NCBI GenBank assembly: GCA_963738025.1
Contig: CAVTWA010000003.1
Location: forward strand, 310,001-374,000
DNA from: 20CM-2-55-15 sp963738025
Lineage (GTDB): Bacteria; Acidobacteriota; Terriglobia; 20CM-2-55-15
Direction: 5' to 3'
Length of the DNA stretch: 64,000 nt
How positions within the stretch are numbered: the stretch's first letter is position 1; each line of letters starts with the position of its first letter. Shown piece after piece: positions 45,503 through 54,367 of the stretch. The notes beneath the pieces were generated by a model, which was given only the letters and a program-made list of their open reading frames with translations, made no database searches and was not told where the DNA came from. A program made the translations under genes and the position numbers.

Positions 45503-46717
45503 ATGAGATCGTATCTATTCGTTACATGCGCAGGTGCACTGCTGATGCTCAGCCTGGTGATGCCCAACCACGCCCGGCAGGCCGCAGCGCCCCTGGACCC
45601 AACGGTGCCGCATGTCTTCGATGTGAGCGGCAATCAGCGGATCCGCGTGGTGCCGATCGCGACGGGCCTGGTTCACCCATGGAGTATCGCTTTTCTGCCG
45701 GACGGAAAGACCATGCTGGTCTCCGAGCAGACGGGGCGGCTGCGGATCATCCGCGACGGCGTACTGGATCCTCAACCGGTCTGGACGACGCCATCGGGGA
45801 CAAGCTCCGACAATCTCCATTTCGTCGCCGTACATCCGCAATTTGCCGAGAATCATTTCGTTTACTTCTCATATCCGAAGCGTGGTGATCGCGGATTTAC
45901 ACTCGGCGTGGCGCGCGGGCGTCTGGATGGAGGAACACTGAGTGAGGTTCGCGATATCTTCGTTGCGGATGCCTGGGAAACCGGCGGAAACCTGGCGGGC
46001 CGGATCATGTTTGCTCCGGATGGGTCGCTCTACGTGACCGTCGGCGACCGGGACAGGATCTGCTGCAACGGAACCGACGACAACAGTCTGCGGTTGAAGG
46101 CGCAGCAACTGAACAATCATGTCGGCAAAGTACTGCGGATTCGTGATGACGGCAGTGTCCCTAAAGATAATCCTTTTGTCGGACGTCCCGACGCCAGGCC
46201 GGAGATCTTCACCTACGGTCATCGCAATACCTACGGGCTGGCGTTCCAGCCCGAAACTGGAGCGCTGTGGCAAGCCGAGATCGGTCCGATGGGAGGCGAC
46301 GAAGTCAATATCCTGGTTCCGGGACACAATTATGGTTGGCCTCTGGTGTCGATGGGACGCAACTACACGGGGAGTCTCGTGTCGGACCAGCCATGGGTTC
46401 GGCCAGGTATGGATAATCCCCGCATGTTCTGGGTGCCGTCCATCAGCCCGTCGAGCATCATTTTCTATACCGGCGACAAGTTCCCGGCATGGAAAGGAAA
46501 CCTCTTCGTAGGAGCGCTGAACGGACAACAACTGCAACGCATCGCGTTCAATCAACCATCGCAGGCCGAGCGGCGAGAACCGCTGCTATCCCAACTCGGT
46601 ATCCGAATCCGTGATGTCCAGCAGGGACCAGACGGGAATATCTACGTTGCGACCGAGAAACGATCCGGCGGCACTGATGCGGATGGAACCGTACTCCGCA
46701 TCGAACCGGCCCGGTAA
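45503..46717 (+). CDS. PQQ-dependent aldose sugar dehydrogenase, exported
   Basis: 404 residues, GGGAGG before the ATG. Signal peptide LFVTCAGALLMLSLVMPN. Propeller marks: GLVHPWSIAFLPDGKTMLVS, EQTGRLRIIRDG, LAGRIMFAPDGSLYVTVGDR, YGHRNTYGLAFQPETGALWQ, EIGPMGGDEVNILVPGHNYG and WVPSISPSSIIFYTG, with the His, Arg and Asp residues that hold PQQ. YliI/sGDH-type; oxidises sugars in the periplasm. Two Cys in RICCNGTDDN may bind each other. A second copy of this enzyme class lies at 27197. Confidence 0.9.
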   Translation: MRSYLFVTCAGALLMLSLVMPNHARQAAAPLDPTVPHVFDVSGNQRIRVVPIATGLVHPWSIAFLPDGKTMLVSEQTGRLRIIRDGVLDPQPVWTTPSGTSSDNLHFVAVHPQFAENHFVYFSYPKRGDRGFTLGVARGRLDGGTLSEVRDIFVADAWETGGNLAGRIMFAPDGSLYVTVGDRDRICCNGTDDNSLRLKAQQLNNHVGKVLRIRDDGSVPKDNPFVGRPDARPEIFTYGHRNTYGLAFQPETGALWQAEIGPMGGDEVNILVPGHNYGWPLVSMGRNYTGSLVSDQPWVRPGMDNPRMFWVPSISPSSIIFYTGDKFPAWKGNLFVGALNGQQLQRIAFNQPSQAERREPLLSQLGIRIRDVQQGPDGNIYVATEKRSGGTDADGTVLRIEPAR

Positions 46718-46914
46718 GAGTTCACCATCCCAATGTTCCATGGCGCCGGCTGGCCGGAATTCGCGAGCCACAATCGCAATACGTGATAGAAAGCCCAACA
46801 GGATCTTCGGCTTGCCGGCGATTGGTGTCCTTGGACCCTCCATTGCACTCAATATAGAGGAAGTTAAGTTATGAAAATCGAACCTATCTTGTTCGCCACA
46901 GATAACGAGGCATC

Positions 46915-47097
46915 ATGACAACTTATTTCCTCGCGCTAATCGACTCGAACCGGGGGATCTGGATCGTGCAGTATCGAGATCCGAACGGCAACATGATCAC
47001 CGAAGCAACCGATTTTCCGGCAGGCACGCCGTCAATTGTGGTGTGCGATCGGTTACAAAAGGATAGGCCCGGGTCGAGAATCTTCGCCAAGAGTTAA
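46915..47097 (+). CDS. Small hypothetical protein (60 residues)
   Basis: MTTYFLALIDSNRGIWIVQY, then RDPNGNMITEATDFPAGTPS and a short tail. GAGG lies nine bases before the ATG and a perfect hairpin follows the stop by seven bases, so it looks like a real transcription unit. No family is recognised. 46718-46914 upstream holds only a short open frame without support. Confidence 0.45.
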   Translation: MTTYFLALIDSNRGIWIVQYRDPNGNMITEATDFPAGTPSIVVCDRLQKDRPGSRIFAKS

Positions 47098-47103
47098 GCA
47101 GTT

Positions 47104-47136
47104 ATTGCAGGCGCGGGCCATGACCGCGCCTGCAAT
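47104..47136. terminator. Bidirectional terminator-like hairpin
   Basis: Perfect 13-bp stem ATTGCAGGCGCGG / CCGCGCCTGCAAT with a 7-base loop, between the stop of the small ORF (plus) and the stop of the GT39 gene (minus). No T run on either side, so it may act with Rho. Confidence 0.7.
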
Positions 47137-47140
47137 AGAT

Positions 47141-48718
47141 TCAGCGCCACTTCTTCAGTTTTGGCCAGAGATCGGCGAGTGTCCCGAACTTCGATCCCCG
47201 GCAGATAAACACGGGCAGTCGCTTCTCTAACGCGTAAGGATTGTCCGGCGATGTGCCGACCAATTCGACTTGCTGGAACAGCCTCTCAAGAGTTTCGCGG
47301 TTGTCATCGAGAACGACCAGGCAATTACCGGAATATCCGCGCGGTCCCCACAGCCACCAGGTCTGGTGGCCGCTCAGGGATTGGGGCAATTGATATTTCG
47401 AACCGAGAAAATCGATAGCTCCGGCCTGTCCATAATCCTGCGCGAAAATTCCGCAGTCCGCCCGTTCTGCCGGCGGAATCCGACTCCAGGCTACTGCCGT
47501 TTCGCTCACGATCTCATCCCATCCGAACTGGTCGGCATAATGCTGAGGCAATGCAGCCTGCAAATGGCTGTATTCGCTCCGGGGGACCGCAATCGGAAGC
47601 TTGTTCGTGTATGTAATGAAGTGGTCAATGGACAGAATGGGCATAACGAGGGGTGCAAGGATGGCGCCGCCGGTCAACGAAACGATGGTCAGCGCCGGCT
47701 TCAACCACAGTGCACGGAAACGTTCGATAGCCTCGTCGATCACAATGGCTCCCGCGCCAAGCAGCACGGGATAGATCGGCGCCAGGTAGTAATTCTTTCC
47801 CTTGAGTACGATAAATGTCGTCAGTGCGACACAGTAGGCCCATCCCAGGAAACGGTACTGCCGGAAGCGGCGGGCGAACAACAGCGACAGCACTCCCGTA
47901 GTCCAGATATAGACGGTTAAGGGATGGATCAGCAGAATTTGTTGCGCGACATATTGCCAGGGCGACAGAACGATGTCACGCCCCTCGGCTTTGATGTTCC
48001 GCATCAGCTGGACAAACGGAAAATCGTTGGCGACATTCCAGAGCAGATTCGGCAGAAATATGAGAAATGCCACGGCTCCGCCGATCCAGATCCATCTGTT
48101 AAACAAAAAGCGTCGCTGAGCGGTGAGCACGAGGCCGATCATTATTCCGAGTCCCAGAATGAGGATGGAATACTTCTCCTCTAAACCAATTCCTGCGACG
48201 ACGCCAAACCACAACCAGTAGCGGGGCTCATTGTGCCTGACGGCGAGGATTGCAAAGTAAACACATCCCATCCACAGTAATGCTTCGAGGCAGCAGTTGC
48301 TGGTCAGAAGATTGCCGCCTGCCAGATAGATCGGCGCGATGAAAACCGACAACCCAGCGAGCCAGATGGCGAATCGCCTGCCACCCAGCTCACGCGTGAT
48401 CTCGCCGGTCAGGAGGATTAAGGCTGCATTGGAGAGGGCGGGAACCAGCCGGATGGCGCGCAGCGAGTCACCAAATAGCGTACGGCTGATACGTGCCAGG
48501 AGCGGCATGAGAGGCGGTTGATCGACATATCCCCACGCTAGATGATTTCCACAAATGATGTAGTTGAATTCATCACGGAAATAGCCGTACCGGTTGTTGA
48601 AGAGCATGTGCAGGATAAAACTGAAAACGGCGAGGGCAGTAACCGCCAGCATACCGCTCTGCCAGACGCTCATTTTTTCGGACCGCTCACGCGCGTCGCT
48701 GATATCGATGCTGCTCAT
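47141..48718 (-). CDS. GT39/PMT-family membrane glycosyltransferase
   Basis: About 525 residues from the ATG at 48718; a TTG at 48754 and an ATG at 48673 are other possible starts and none has a clear ribosome-binding site. GT-C fold with about 11 helices. The first outer loop carries the catalytic motif (RYGYFRDEFNYIICGNHLAW, GYVDQPPLMPLLARISRTLF). Further: GGRRFAIWLAGLSVFIAPIY, LEEKYSILILGLGIMIGLVL and VLKGKNYYLAPIYPVLLGAG, as in ArnT-like proteins. It moves a sugar from a polyprenyl-phosphate donor to a lipid or protein on the outer side of the membrane. Acceptor unknown. Confidence 0.88.
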   Translation of the reverse strand: MSSIDISDARERSEKMSVWQSGMLAVTALAVFSFILHMLFNNRYGYFRDEFNYIICGNHLAWGYVDQPPLMPLLARISRTLFGDSLRAIRLVPALSNAALILLTGEITRELGGRRFAIWLAGLSVFIAPIYLAGGNLLTSNCCLEALLWMGCVYFAILAVRHNEPRYWLWFGVVAGIGLEEKYSILILGLGIMIGLVLTAQRRFLFNRWIWIGGAVAFLIFLPNLLWNVANDFPFVQLMRNIKAEGRDIVLSPWQYVAQQILLIHPLTVYIWTTGVLSLLFARRFRQYRFLGWAYCVALTTFIVLKGKNYYLAPIYPVLLGAGAIVIDEAIERFRALWLKPALTIVSLTGGAILAPLVMPILSIDHFITYTNKLPIAVPRSEYSHLQAALPQHYADQFGWDEIVSETAVAWSRIPPAERADCGIFAQDYGQAGAIDFLGSKYQLPQSLSGHQTWWLWGPRGYSGNCLVVLDDNRETLERLFQQVELVGTSPDNPYALEKRLPVFICRGSKFGTLADLWPKLKKWR

Positions 48719-48784
48719 CGTTCGAAAGCTTATTGGAAAGAATCGACAAGGCAATAGGTAAAAGCAAAACCGTCAGACGACGTG

Positions 48785-48875
48785 CTTTTAGCCGCTGAGG
48801 CGTCAGAGCCACGGCCGAAGGCTGTGGGTTTCTATTCCCAGCCAGCCGTAAGCCGCGGTAGCGGCGACCTCGCAA
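48785..48875. repeat. Family C repeat fragment in a gene-poor stretch (48719-49062)
   Basis: TTTTAGCCGCTGAGGCGTC, a hairpin GCCACGGCCGAAGGCTGTGG, CAGCCAGCCGTAAGCCGCGG and TAGCGGCGACCTCGC match parts of 34483-34672. The whole interval from the GT39 start to 49062 holds no gene that I can support. Confidence 0.6.
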
Positions 48876-49062
48876 GAGTCTCCGTGGTCCAGCCGAACGC
48901 GGCATCCAGACTGTCACTATGGGCGAGATGTGCCGGCACAGCATGATGGCCGATTTCAATGACGTGACCGCTTCCGTTGCCGTGACGTGGCATATCTTAA
49001 CTTTGTCATCAGCTCTTTCACCGGCACTCAACATCGGGTGTGATTCAACTTGCTTGATGCGG

Positions 49063-49068
49063 TACGAT
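49063..49068 (+). promoter_or_regulatory. Candidate -10 box of a leaderless promoter
   Basis: TACGAT, then six bases (CGAGCC), then GTG at 49075. Same spacing as the TAGAAT boxes at 17445 and 40768. The GTG was chosen as start partly for this reason and because homology begins there. Confidence 0.4.
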
Positions 49069-49074
49069 CGAGCC

Positions 49075-50049
49075 GTGAACCCGATCCGGCGACTCCGCTT
49101 AGCCCACCTGCCGACTCCGATCGAGGAATTGCCGCATCTTTCCGGCACGTGGGGCGGGCCGCGTCTCTTCGTGAAGCGCGACGACCAGACGGGACTGGCC
49201 TTCGGCGGCAACAAGACTCGCAAGCTGGAATTCCTCGTTGCCGAAGCGCAGGAGCAGGGCGCACGCATGTTGATCTCAGCCGGCGCCATCCAATCCAATC
49301 ACTGCCGGCAGACGGCGGCTGCGGCGGCGCGTTATGGTTTCGAGTGCACCCTGGTATTGACAGGCGAAATGCCGAGTCGCCTTTCCGCCAACATTTTGCT
49401 CGACCAGTTGTTCGGCGCAAGACTCGTCAACATCGCCGATCGCCGGGACCGTGACCGTGTCCTGCAGGAAACATTCGATCAGGCGGTGGCTGCGGGAAAG
49501 AAACCCTATCTCGTTCCCTATGGCGGATCGAGTCCCACGGGTGCGCTGGGTTACGCGTTCGCCATGCAGGAATTTCTCAAGCAAGGCATTCGTGCAGACT
49601 GGATCGTATTCGCCACATCTTCCGGCGGCACCCACGCGGGACTTGTGCTCGGTCAACGGATGTTCGGTTTCGAAGGTAAGGTATTGGGCATTAGCATTGA
49701 CGAGTCTGCGGAGTGGCTGAAAAAGCATGTCTCCGTTCTGGCCTCTTCCGCGAGTGAAATGCTTGGGCCGCGCATCGAATTCGGCCCGGCCGATGTGCTG
49801 GCAAATGATAATTACTGCCACGCCGGTTACGGGGTCCTGACCGATTCCGAGCTCGGGGCAATTCATCTGTTCGCAAGAAATGAGGGGTTATTGCTCGATC
49901 CTGTTTACACCGGGCGTGCGGCGGCAGGGCTGTTTGATTTGATCCGGAAAGGCTTCTTCAAAAAAGGTGAGACGGTACTCTTCTGGCACACTGGCGGACA
50001 ACCCGCGCTCTTTGCGAATGAATATTCAAGTTCACTTATACAAAGTTGA
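49075..50049 (+). CDS. D-cysteine desulfhydrase / ACC-deaminase-family PLP enzyme
   Basis: 324 residues. Fold-type II PLP enzyme: RLRLAHLPTPIEELPHLSGT, then FVKRDDQTGLAFGGNKTRKL with the PLP lysine, AGAIQSNHCRQTAAAAARYG, YLVPYGGSSPTGALGYAFAM, TSSGGTHAGLVLGQRMFG for phosphate binding, and LLLDPVYTGRAAAGLFDLIR. The SNHCRQTAAAAA stretch is shared by D-cysteine desulfhydrase and ACC deaminase. It could release pyruvate, H2S and ammonia from D-cysteine; the substrate choice cannot be settled from sequence. Confidence 0.88.
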   Translation: MNPIRRLRLAHLPTPIEELPHLSGTWGGPRLFVKRDDQTGLAFGGNKTRKLEFLVAEAQEQGARMLISAGAIQSNHCRQTAAAAARYGFECTLVLTGEMPSRLSANILLDQLFGARLVNIADRRDRDRVLQETFDQAVAAGKKPYLVPYGGSSPTGALGYAFAMQEFLKQGIRADWIVFATSSGGTHAGLVLGQRMFGFEGKVLGISIDESAEWLKKHVSVLASSASEMLGPRIEFGPADVLANDNYCHAGYGVLTDSELGAIHLFARNEGLLLDPVYTGRAAAGLFDLIRKGFFKKGETVLFWHTGGQPALFANEYSSSLIQS

Positions 50050-50076
50050 ATGCACAACGAGATACAGGTCAGCAGA

Positions 50077-51597
50077 CTATGCGAGCTTCCTCTTCGGATG
50101 ATCTTGCTCTCGACGTTGATCAGCCAATCGCACCGACTGACTTGGTGCCGAAGGTACAGCCGCGAACAGGAAGTTCAGGCCCTCGATGAGAGTCGGGTGA
50201 GTCAGGATGGCTTCGCGGAGCGCGGTGTAAGGTAGCCCTGCAATCATTGCTATCTGAATGGCGCCCATGATTTCTCCCGCGTCAACAGCGAAGCCTGCGA
50301 AGCCAAGAATGCGATCGCTGTCCATCTCAACCAGCGCCTTCAGGAATCCTCGCGTTTCAGAAAGCGTGCGCGCACGCAGCACCTGCTCCATCGGGATTTT
50401 GAACAACCGGTACGGGACGCCTTTCTTTTTCGCTTCAGTTTCGCTGAGCCCGATCCGGGCATATTCCGGATCCGTAAACAGACAGAATGGAACTTGCCTG
50501 CCGGTAGTCCTGTGGCCACCACCACTGATATCGTCACGAAATACCCGGAAATCGTCAAACGAGATATGCGTAAACTGCGGGCTGCCTGCAACTTCGCCGA
50601 GCGCCCAGACACTCTCGGCTGTTGTTTCCAGCCGCTCATTGACCTTAATGTATCCGCGATCTGTCAGTTCGACGCCAGCCAGTTCCAGGCCGATATCTGC
50701 TGTGTTCGGAGTGCGGCCCGCTGCGACGAGCAAGTGACTGCCTTCCAACGTCTTTTCCACCCCATTCTGCTCAATGACGACCTGGACTTTCTGCCCCGAT
50801 TTTCCCGATACACTTTTGGCCGATGCATTCAAAACAATGTCGATACCGTCGTCCTCGAAAAGAGCATGAATGCCTTCACTCACATCCTCGTCCTCACGAT
50901 GCAGAACGCGATCATTGCGGTCGATTATGGACACCCGGCTGCCGAAGCGGCGCATTGCCTGGGATAGCTCCAGGCCGACATAGCCTCCGCCGATCACGAT
51001 GAGATGCCCGGGAATCTCATCCAGTTCAAGTGCTTCGACATGCGTGAGCGGTTGTGCCTCAGACAGACCGGCAATGGCTTCTAACGACGCGTGCGTACCC
51101 GTACTGATGATCACCCTGGCCCCACGGATCTGGCGGTGGGTTCCGTCCTGCAGTGAGACCTCCAAAGTCCTGGGGCCGGTGAAGCGGCCGGAGCCGACGA
51201 TGAGTTCCACGCCGGTCTTTTTGAAGATGTCGAGATGGATATCGATCGAGTGGGACACCATCCGACGTTTGCGCTCACGCACAGCGGACATATCGATTCT
51301 GAAGTCGTCGATCTCTATGCCGAATTCCCGGCTCCGGCGCACGTACGAGGCAACCTTCGCACTGTGAATGATGTTCTTGCTGGGCATGCAGGCGATGTTA
51401 TGACATGAGCCACCGATATATCTGCGCTCGACCAGGGCAACTCGTTTTCCTTGCTCCGCAGTCGTCCATGCCGCGATTTTCGAGCCCGTGCCGCTACCGA
51501 GGACTACAAGATCGTACTCCTCTATGTCCGTCTTCTTCGACAACTGGGCTGACGAATTTGTTTCCGTGGTCCTGACAGACCGTTTGCTATTTTTCAT
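50077..51597 (-). CDS. FAD-dependent pyridine nucleotide-disulfide oxidoreductase (MerA/Lpd-like)
   Basis: 506 residues. After about 27 polar residues: FAD site YDLVVLGSGTGSKIAAWTTA, redox-active pair in GGSCHNIACMPSKNIIHSAK, NAD site GHLIVIGGGYVGLELSQAMR, second FAD contact ESVWALGEVAGSPQFTHISF, and the dimer domain ending ILTHPTLIEGLNFLFAAVP with the His-Pro-Thr/Glu pair that acts as base. The usual GGTC(V/L)NxGC motif is GGSCHNIAC here. No C-terminal Cys pair for mercury is seen, so mercury reduction is unlikely. Ends convergent to the D-cysteine desulfhydrase-like gene. Confidence 0.88.
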   Translation of the reverse strand: MKNSKRSVRTTETNSSAQLSKKTDIEEYDLVVLGSGTGSKIAAWTTAEQGKRVALVERRYIGGSCHNIACMPSKNIIHSAKVASYVRRSREFGIEIDDFRIDMSAVRERKRRMVSHSIDIHLDIFKKTGVELIVGSGRFTGPRTLEVSLQDGTHRQIRGARVIISTGTHASLEAIAGLSEAQPLTHVEALELDEIPGHLIVIGGGYVGLELSQAMRRFGSRVSIIDRNDRVLHREDEDVSEGIHALFEDDGIDIVLNASAKSVSGKSGQKVQVVIEQNGVEKTLEGSHLLVAAGRTPNTADIGLELAGVELTDRGYIKVNERLETTAESVWALGEVAGSPQFTHISFDDFRVFRDDISGGGHRTTGRQVPFCLFTDPEYARIGLSETEAKKKGVPYRLFKIPMEQVLRARTLSETRGFLKALVEMDSDRILGFAGFAVDAGEIMGAIQIAMIAGLPYTALREAILTHPTLIEGLNFLFAAVPSAPSQSVRLADQRREQDHPKRKLA

Positions 51598-51967
51598 GCG
51601 GTGAACTCGTCGCTGAAATCTGCACCGTAGTTCTACTGTCGCCTCTCCGGGCGCATGAGAAAACGATACCTCTCATGGCGTGCAGGTGCGTTGCCAAGCC
51701 GGTTACAATCGGTAATACGAAGCATCCCCACGATTCTTTTGAAAAGGAAGGTCCACGGAGGGGCCAAGTGGAATCGTGGACCAGCGGTCTTCGCCGAGCT
51801 TTTAAAGCAGGCCCATGTGTCACTCTCGTAAGTATCCCGCTGATCTTTTCCATGCTCGGCGCGATGTTACCGTAAACATCAAGTACGGCTTCAGTGCTGT
51901 CAACACACTCGGCCTGCCCCCAAGTCGCCGACGACAAAGGGATTTGGGAATAGCCGCGTAACCGGTG

Positions 51968-52043
51968 TGCGAGCGCGGGACTTTGAACAGACCGCCCCAG
52001 CCCCCGCTTCGCGAGGGCATCCCCGCCTGACTCAGGCTGGGAA
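51968..52043. repeat. Family B repeat fragment in a gene-poor stretch (51598-52203)
   Basis: GCGCGGGACTTTGAACAGAC, CGCTTCGCGAGGGCATCCCC and GCCTGACTCAGGCTGGGA match the right half of 7038-7282. The interval from the MerA-like start to 52203 shows no other gene that I can support; a short minus-strand frame (AVLDVYGNIAPSMEKI) faintly resembles recombinase tails but is too weak to call. Confidence 0.7.
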
Positions 52044-52203
52044 TGTTGTTGCGCCATCCGAATTCGTCACAGTAATTGCGAAAAAGAGTACCAGGAGGGG
52101 AGCGTTTGCGATCCCCGTTTCCATTGACGGCCGCCTCATCTGCGGCGTAGGTTTTAATTTAGAAGCATACACGGCTGGTCAGCTGCCTATGGAAGGGAGA
52201 GCA

Positions 52204-52479
52204 ATGGGACTGTCCTGGCAACAGGGTCCGCTCTCGTCGGGAGCAATCGGAGTCCGCGCTGGTTCCCGTAGAACAGCAGACATTCTGCCCATACAAAGGG
52301 ATGTGCAGCTATTACGACTCGATCGCATCTGCGGTCTGGTCTCATTCGATGCGGACATCGTGTCGGTACAGCTCGATGGTTACCCGCTCCATCTCGAGCC
52401 GGGTCAGTCGGTGATTTCGCACAGCCCGGATCGCAACCTCACCGTAGACGAGGCGCTTCCCCGTGGCAAACAGCCATGA
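52204..52479 (+). pseudogene. Relic of a two-domain DUF427 protein with internal deletions
   Basis: GGGAG precedes the ATG of MGLSWQQGPLSSGAIG, the usual start of long DUF427 proteins. At about 52242 the sequence jumps, in another frame, to ESALVPVEQQTFCPYKGMCS and YYD, which in full-length relatives lies some 140 residues further on. Near 52325 it returns to the first frame with RICGLVSFDADIVSVQLDGY and LEPGQSVISHSPDRNLTVDE, skipping about 20 more residues. The stop overlaps the next gene (ATGA). The family comparison is from memory. Its reading frame is open throughout but most of the protein is gone. Confidence 0.72.
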
Positions 52480-54237
52480 TGACTCGACTACTGTCGGTGA
52501 ACGTCGCACTTCCGCGCGACATTGAATGGAAAGGCCGAACCGTACACACCGGGATCTGGAAGGATCCGGTGCATGGCCGCTGTAAAGTCCGCCGGTTGAA
52601 TCTGGACGGAGACGGTCAGGGTGACCTGGCTGGGCACGGGGGTGAGCAGCGCGCGGTCTTCGTCTACCAGATCGAGTCGTATCTTTATTGGCAGAAGCAG
52701 TTGAAGAGGGCCGACTTCGTCCCCGGACAATTCAGCGAGAACTTCACGATTGAAGGATTGCCCGACGATGCCGTGTGCATCGGCGACCGCTATCAGATCG
52801 GCAGCGCCGTATTCGAGGTCACCCAACCTCGCACCACCTGCTATCGCGTCGGCATTCGAATGAACGAACCCCGCATGCCGGCCTTATTGACATCCGGCGG
52901 ACGGCCAGGGTTCTACTTCCGTGTCCTGCAGGAAGGCGAGGTTGGAGCCGGCGACGAAATTGTGAAGGTGGGGGAGGCGAAGGAGCGAATGACGGTTGCG
53001 GAAATCAACGCGCTCCTTTATTCCCCGGATCATCCACACGATCGACTGGAGCACGCGTTGCGAATCGAAGCGCTTTCGCCGGGATGGCGCTCGTCGTTCG
53101 AGGCGTTACAGCAAACGACTGCCGTGGGAGGTGGTAACGCAGGTCTTGCACCGGCGGTGGCGGCGCATCCGGTTGCGCCGGGTTTTCGGCCGCTCACTGT
53201 GACGGCGATCAATGACGAGTCCGCGGACGTTCTCTCGCTGACCATGCAGAGTGCGGACAGTACGCCGCTGCTGATGCCTCTGCCAGGCCAATACGTAGTC
53301 GTGCGTCTTCAACCGGCCAGCGGCGGCCCGCCACTTTTTCGCAGCTATTCGCTCTCGGGGCCCCTCTCGACGCAACGCTATCGAATCAGCGTGAAGATCG
53401 AGCCGGATGGTGTGGCTGGAAACTACCTTCGGGATCATGTCCGGGTGGGCGATGCTCTTGACGTCAGTCTGCCCCGCGGAAGTTTCATTCTACAGTCCGG
53501 AGAGAGACCGGTCGTGCTGCTCAGCGCGGGAATCGGGGCGACACCCGTTCTGGCGATGCTGCACGCGCTGGCGGCGGCCCGCTCGACACGCCAGGTTTTA
53601 TGGCTGCACGCGGCTCGCGATCGGCAGCATCACCCATTCGCCGCGGAAGTCCGCGGACTCATGCGCGTGCTGGCGCACGGCACCAGTTACGTTTGTTACA
53701 GCAGGCCCGGTTCGCACGACAAGATAGGCGAGGATTTCGACGCTGCCGGCCACCTGTCGCGATCGGTTCTCGACGTGGTTGGTATCCCACGAGAGGCGGA
53801 TATCTACCTGTGCGGGCCGGCTCACTTCATGGCTGACATGAAAGCAGGCGCTCGCAACTTTGGGATTGGCGGCGGAACGGATTCACGTCGAGCTCTTCAA
53901 CGGCAGCGAGTCGATGACGCCTGGTGTCGTCGGCGCAGCGATGCGAACTCCCCATCTGCCGAAGGATGACGCGAACACCGGTCCGTTGGTATCGTTTGCG
54001 CGCAGTGGCATCGCCGCGCACTGGAAGGCATCGGCATACCAGAGCATTCTGGAGCTGGCCGAGACGTGCGACGTCCCGGTTCGTTGGTCGTGCCGGACCG
54101 GTGTTTGTCACAACTGTGAGAGCGGGTTAGTTTCCGGGGCGGTCGTCTACGGGCCGGAGCCACTCGAAAAGCCCGCCGAGGGCAACGTTCTTGTTTGCTG
54201 CTCACAACCGGTTCGCGATGTCGTCATCGATTTGTGA
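52476..54237 (+). CDS. MOSC - ferredoxin reductase - [2Fe-2S] ferredoxin fusion protein (frameshifted)
   Basis: About 586 residues joined. Residues ~1-160 are a YiiM-like MOSC domain (LSVNVALPRDIEWKGRTVHT, GDLAGHGGEQRAVFVYQIES, GQFSENFTIEGLPDDAVCIG, QPRTTCYRVGIRM) and a 3-alpha linker to ~215. Then FAD (LFRSYSLSGPLSTQRYRISV) and NAD domains (VVLLSAGIGATPVLAMLHAL, ADIYLCGPAHFMADMKAG). Near 53849 one extra base shifts the frame; AAERIHVELFNGSESMTPGV and the plant-type ferredoxin (WSCRTGVCHNCESGLVSGAV, CCSQPV) follow. MOSC domains of this type reduce N-hydroxylated compounds with molybdenum cofactor; here the NAD(P)H-to-Mo chain would be in one chain. Confidence 0.88.
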
Positions 54238-54289
54238 GGCCTGACCGATGGGACCTTCGTTGTGGCAGGTGCAAAGGAGGCGCGTGAGA

Positions 54290-54337
54290 ATGCCAACGTT
54301 TTCAGTCGAAGTGATCATGCTGCCGGTGAGAGATGTC
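54290..54337 (+). pseudogene. N-terminal relic of a VOC-family protein
   Basis: AAGGAGG nine bases upstream and an ATG start MPTFSVEVIMLPVRDVERA, the first strand and helix of a VOC (glyoxalase-like) domain. After about 16 residues the family pattern ends and the SthA relic begins. A deletion that joined two unrelated genes explains it best. Confidence 0.55.
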
Positions 54338-54367
54338 GAGCGAGCACGGCGGGCCGGCTCCTGGCTG

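Noticed and set aside
50077..51597. Call as mercuric reductase
   Set aside because: No N-terminal metal-binding domain and no C-terminal Cys pair; no mer genes nearby.
51598..51967. Tail of a tyrosine recombinase on the minus strand (AVLDVYGNIAPSMEKI)
   Set aside because: A short patch only faintly like DxYGH motifs; no catalytic Arg or His stretch is present.
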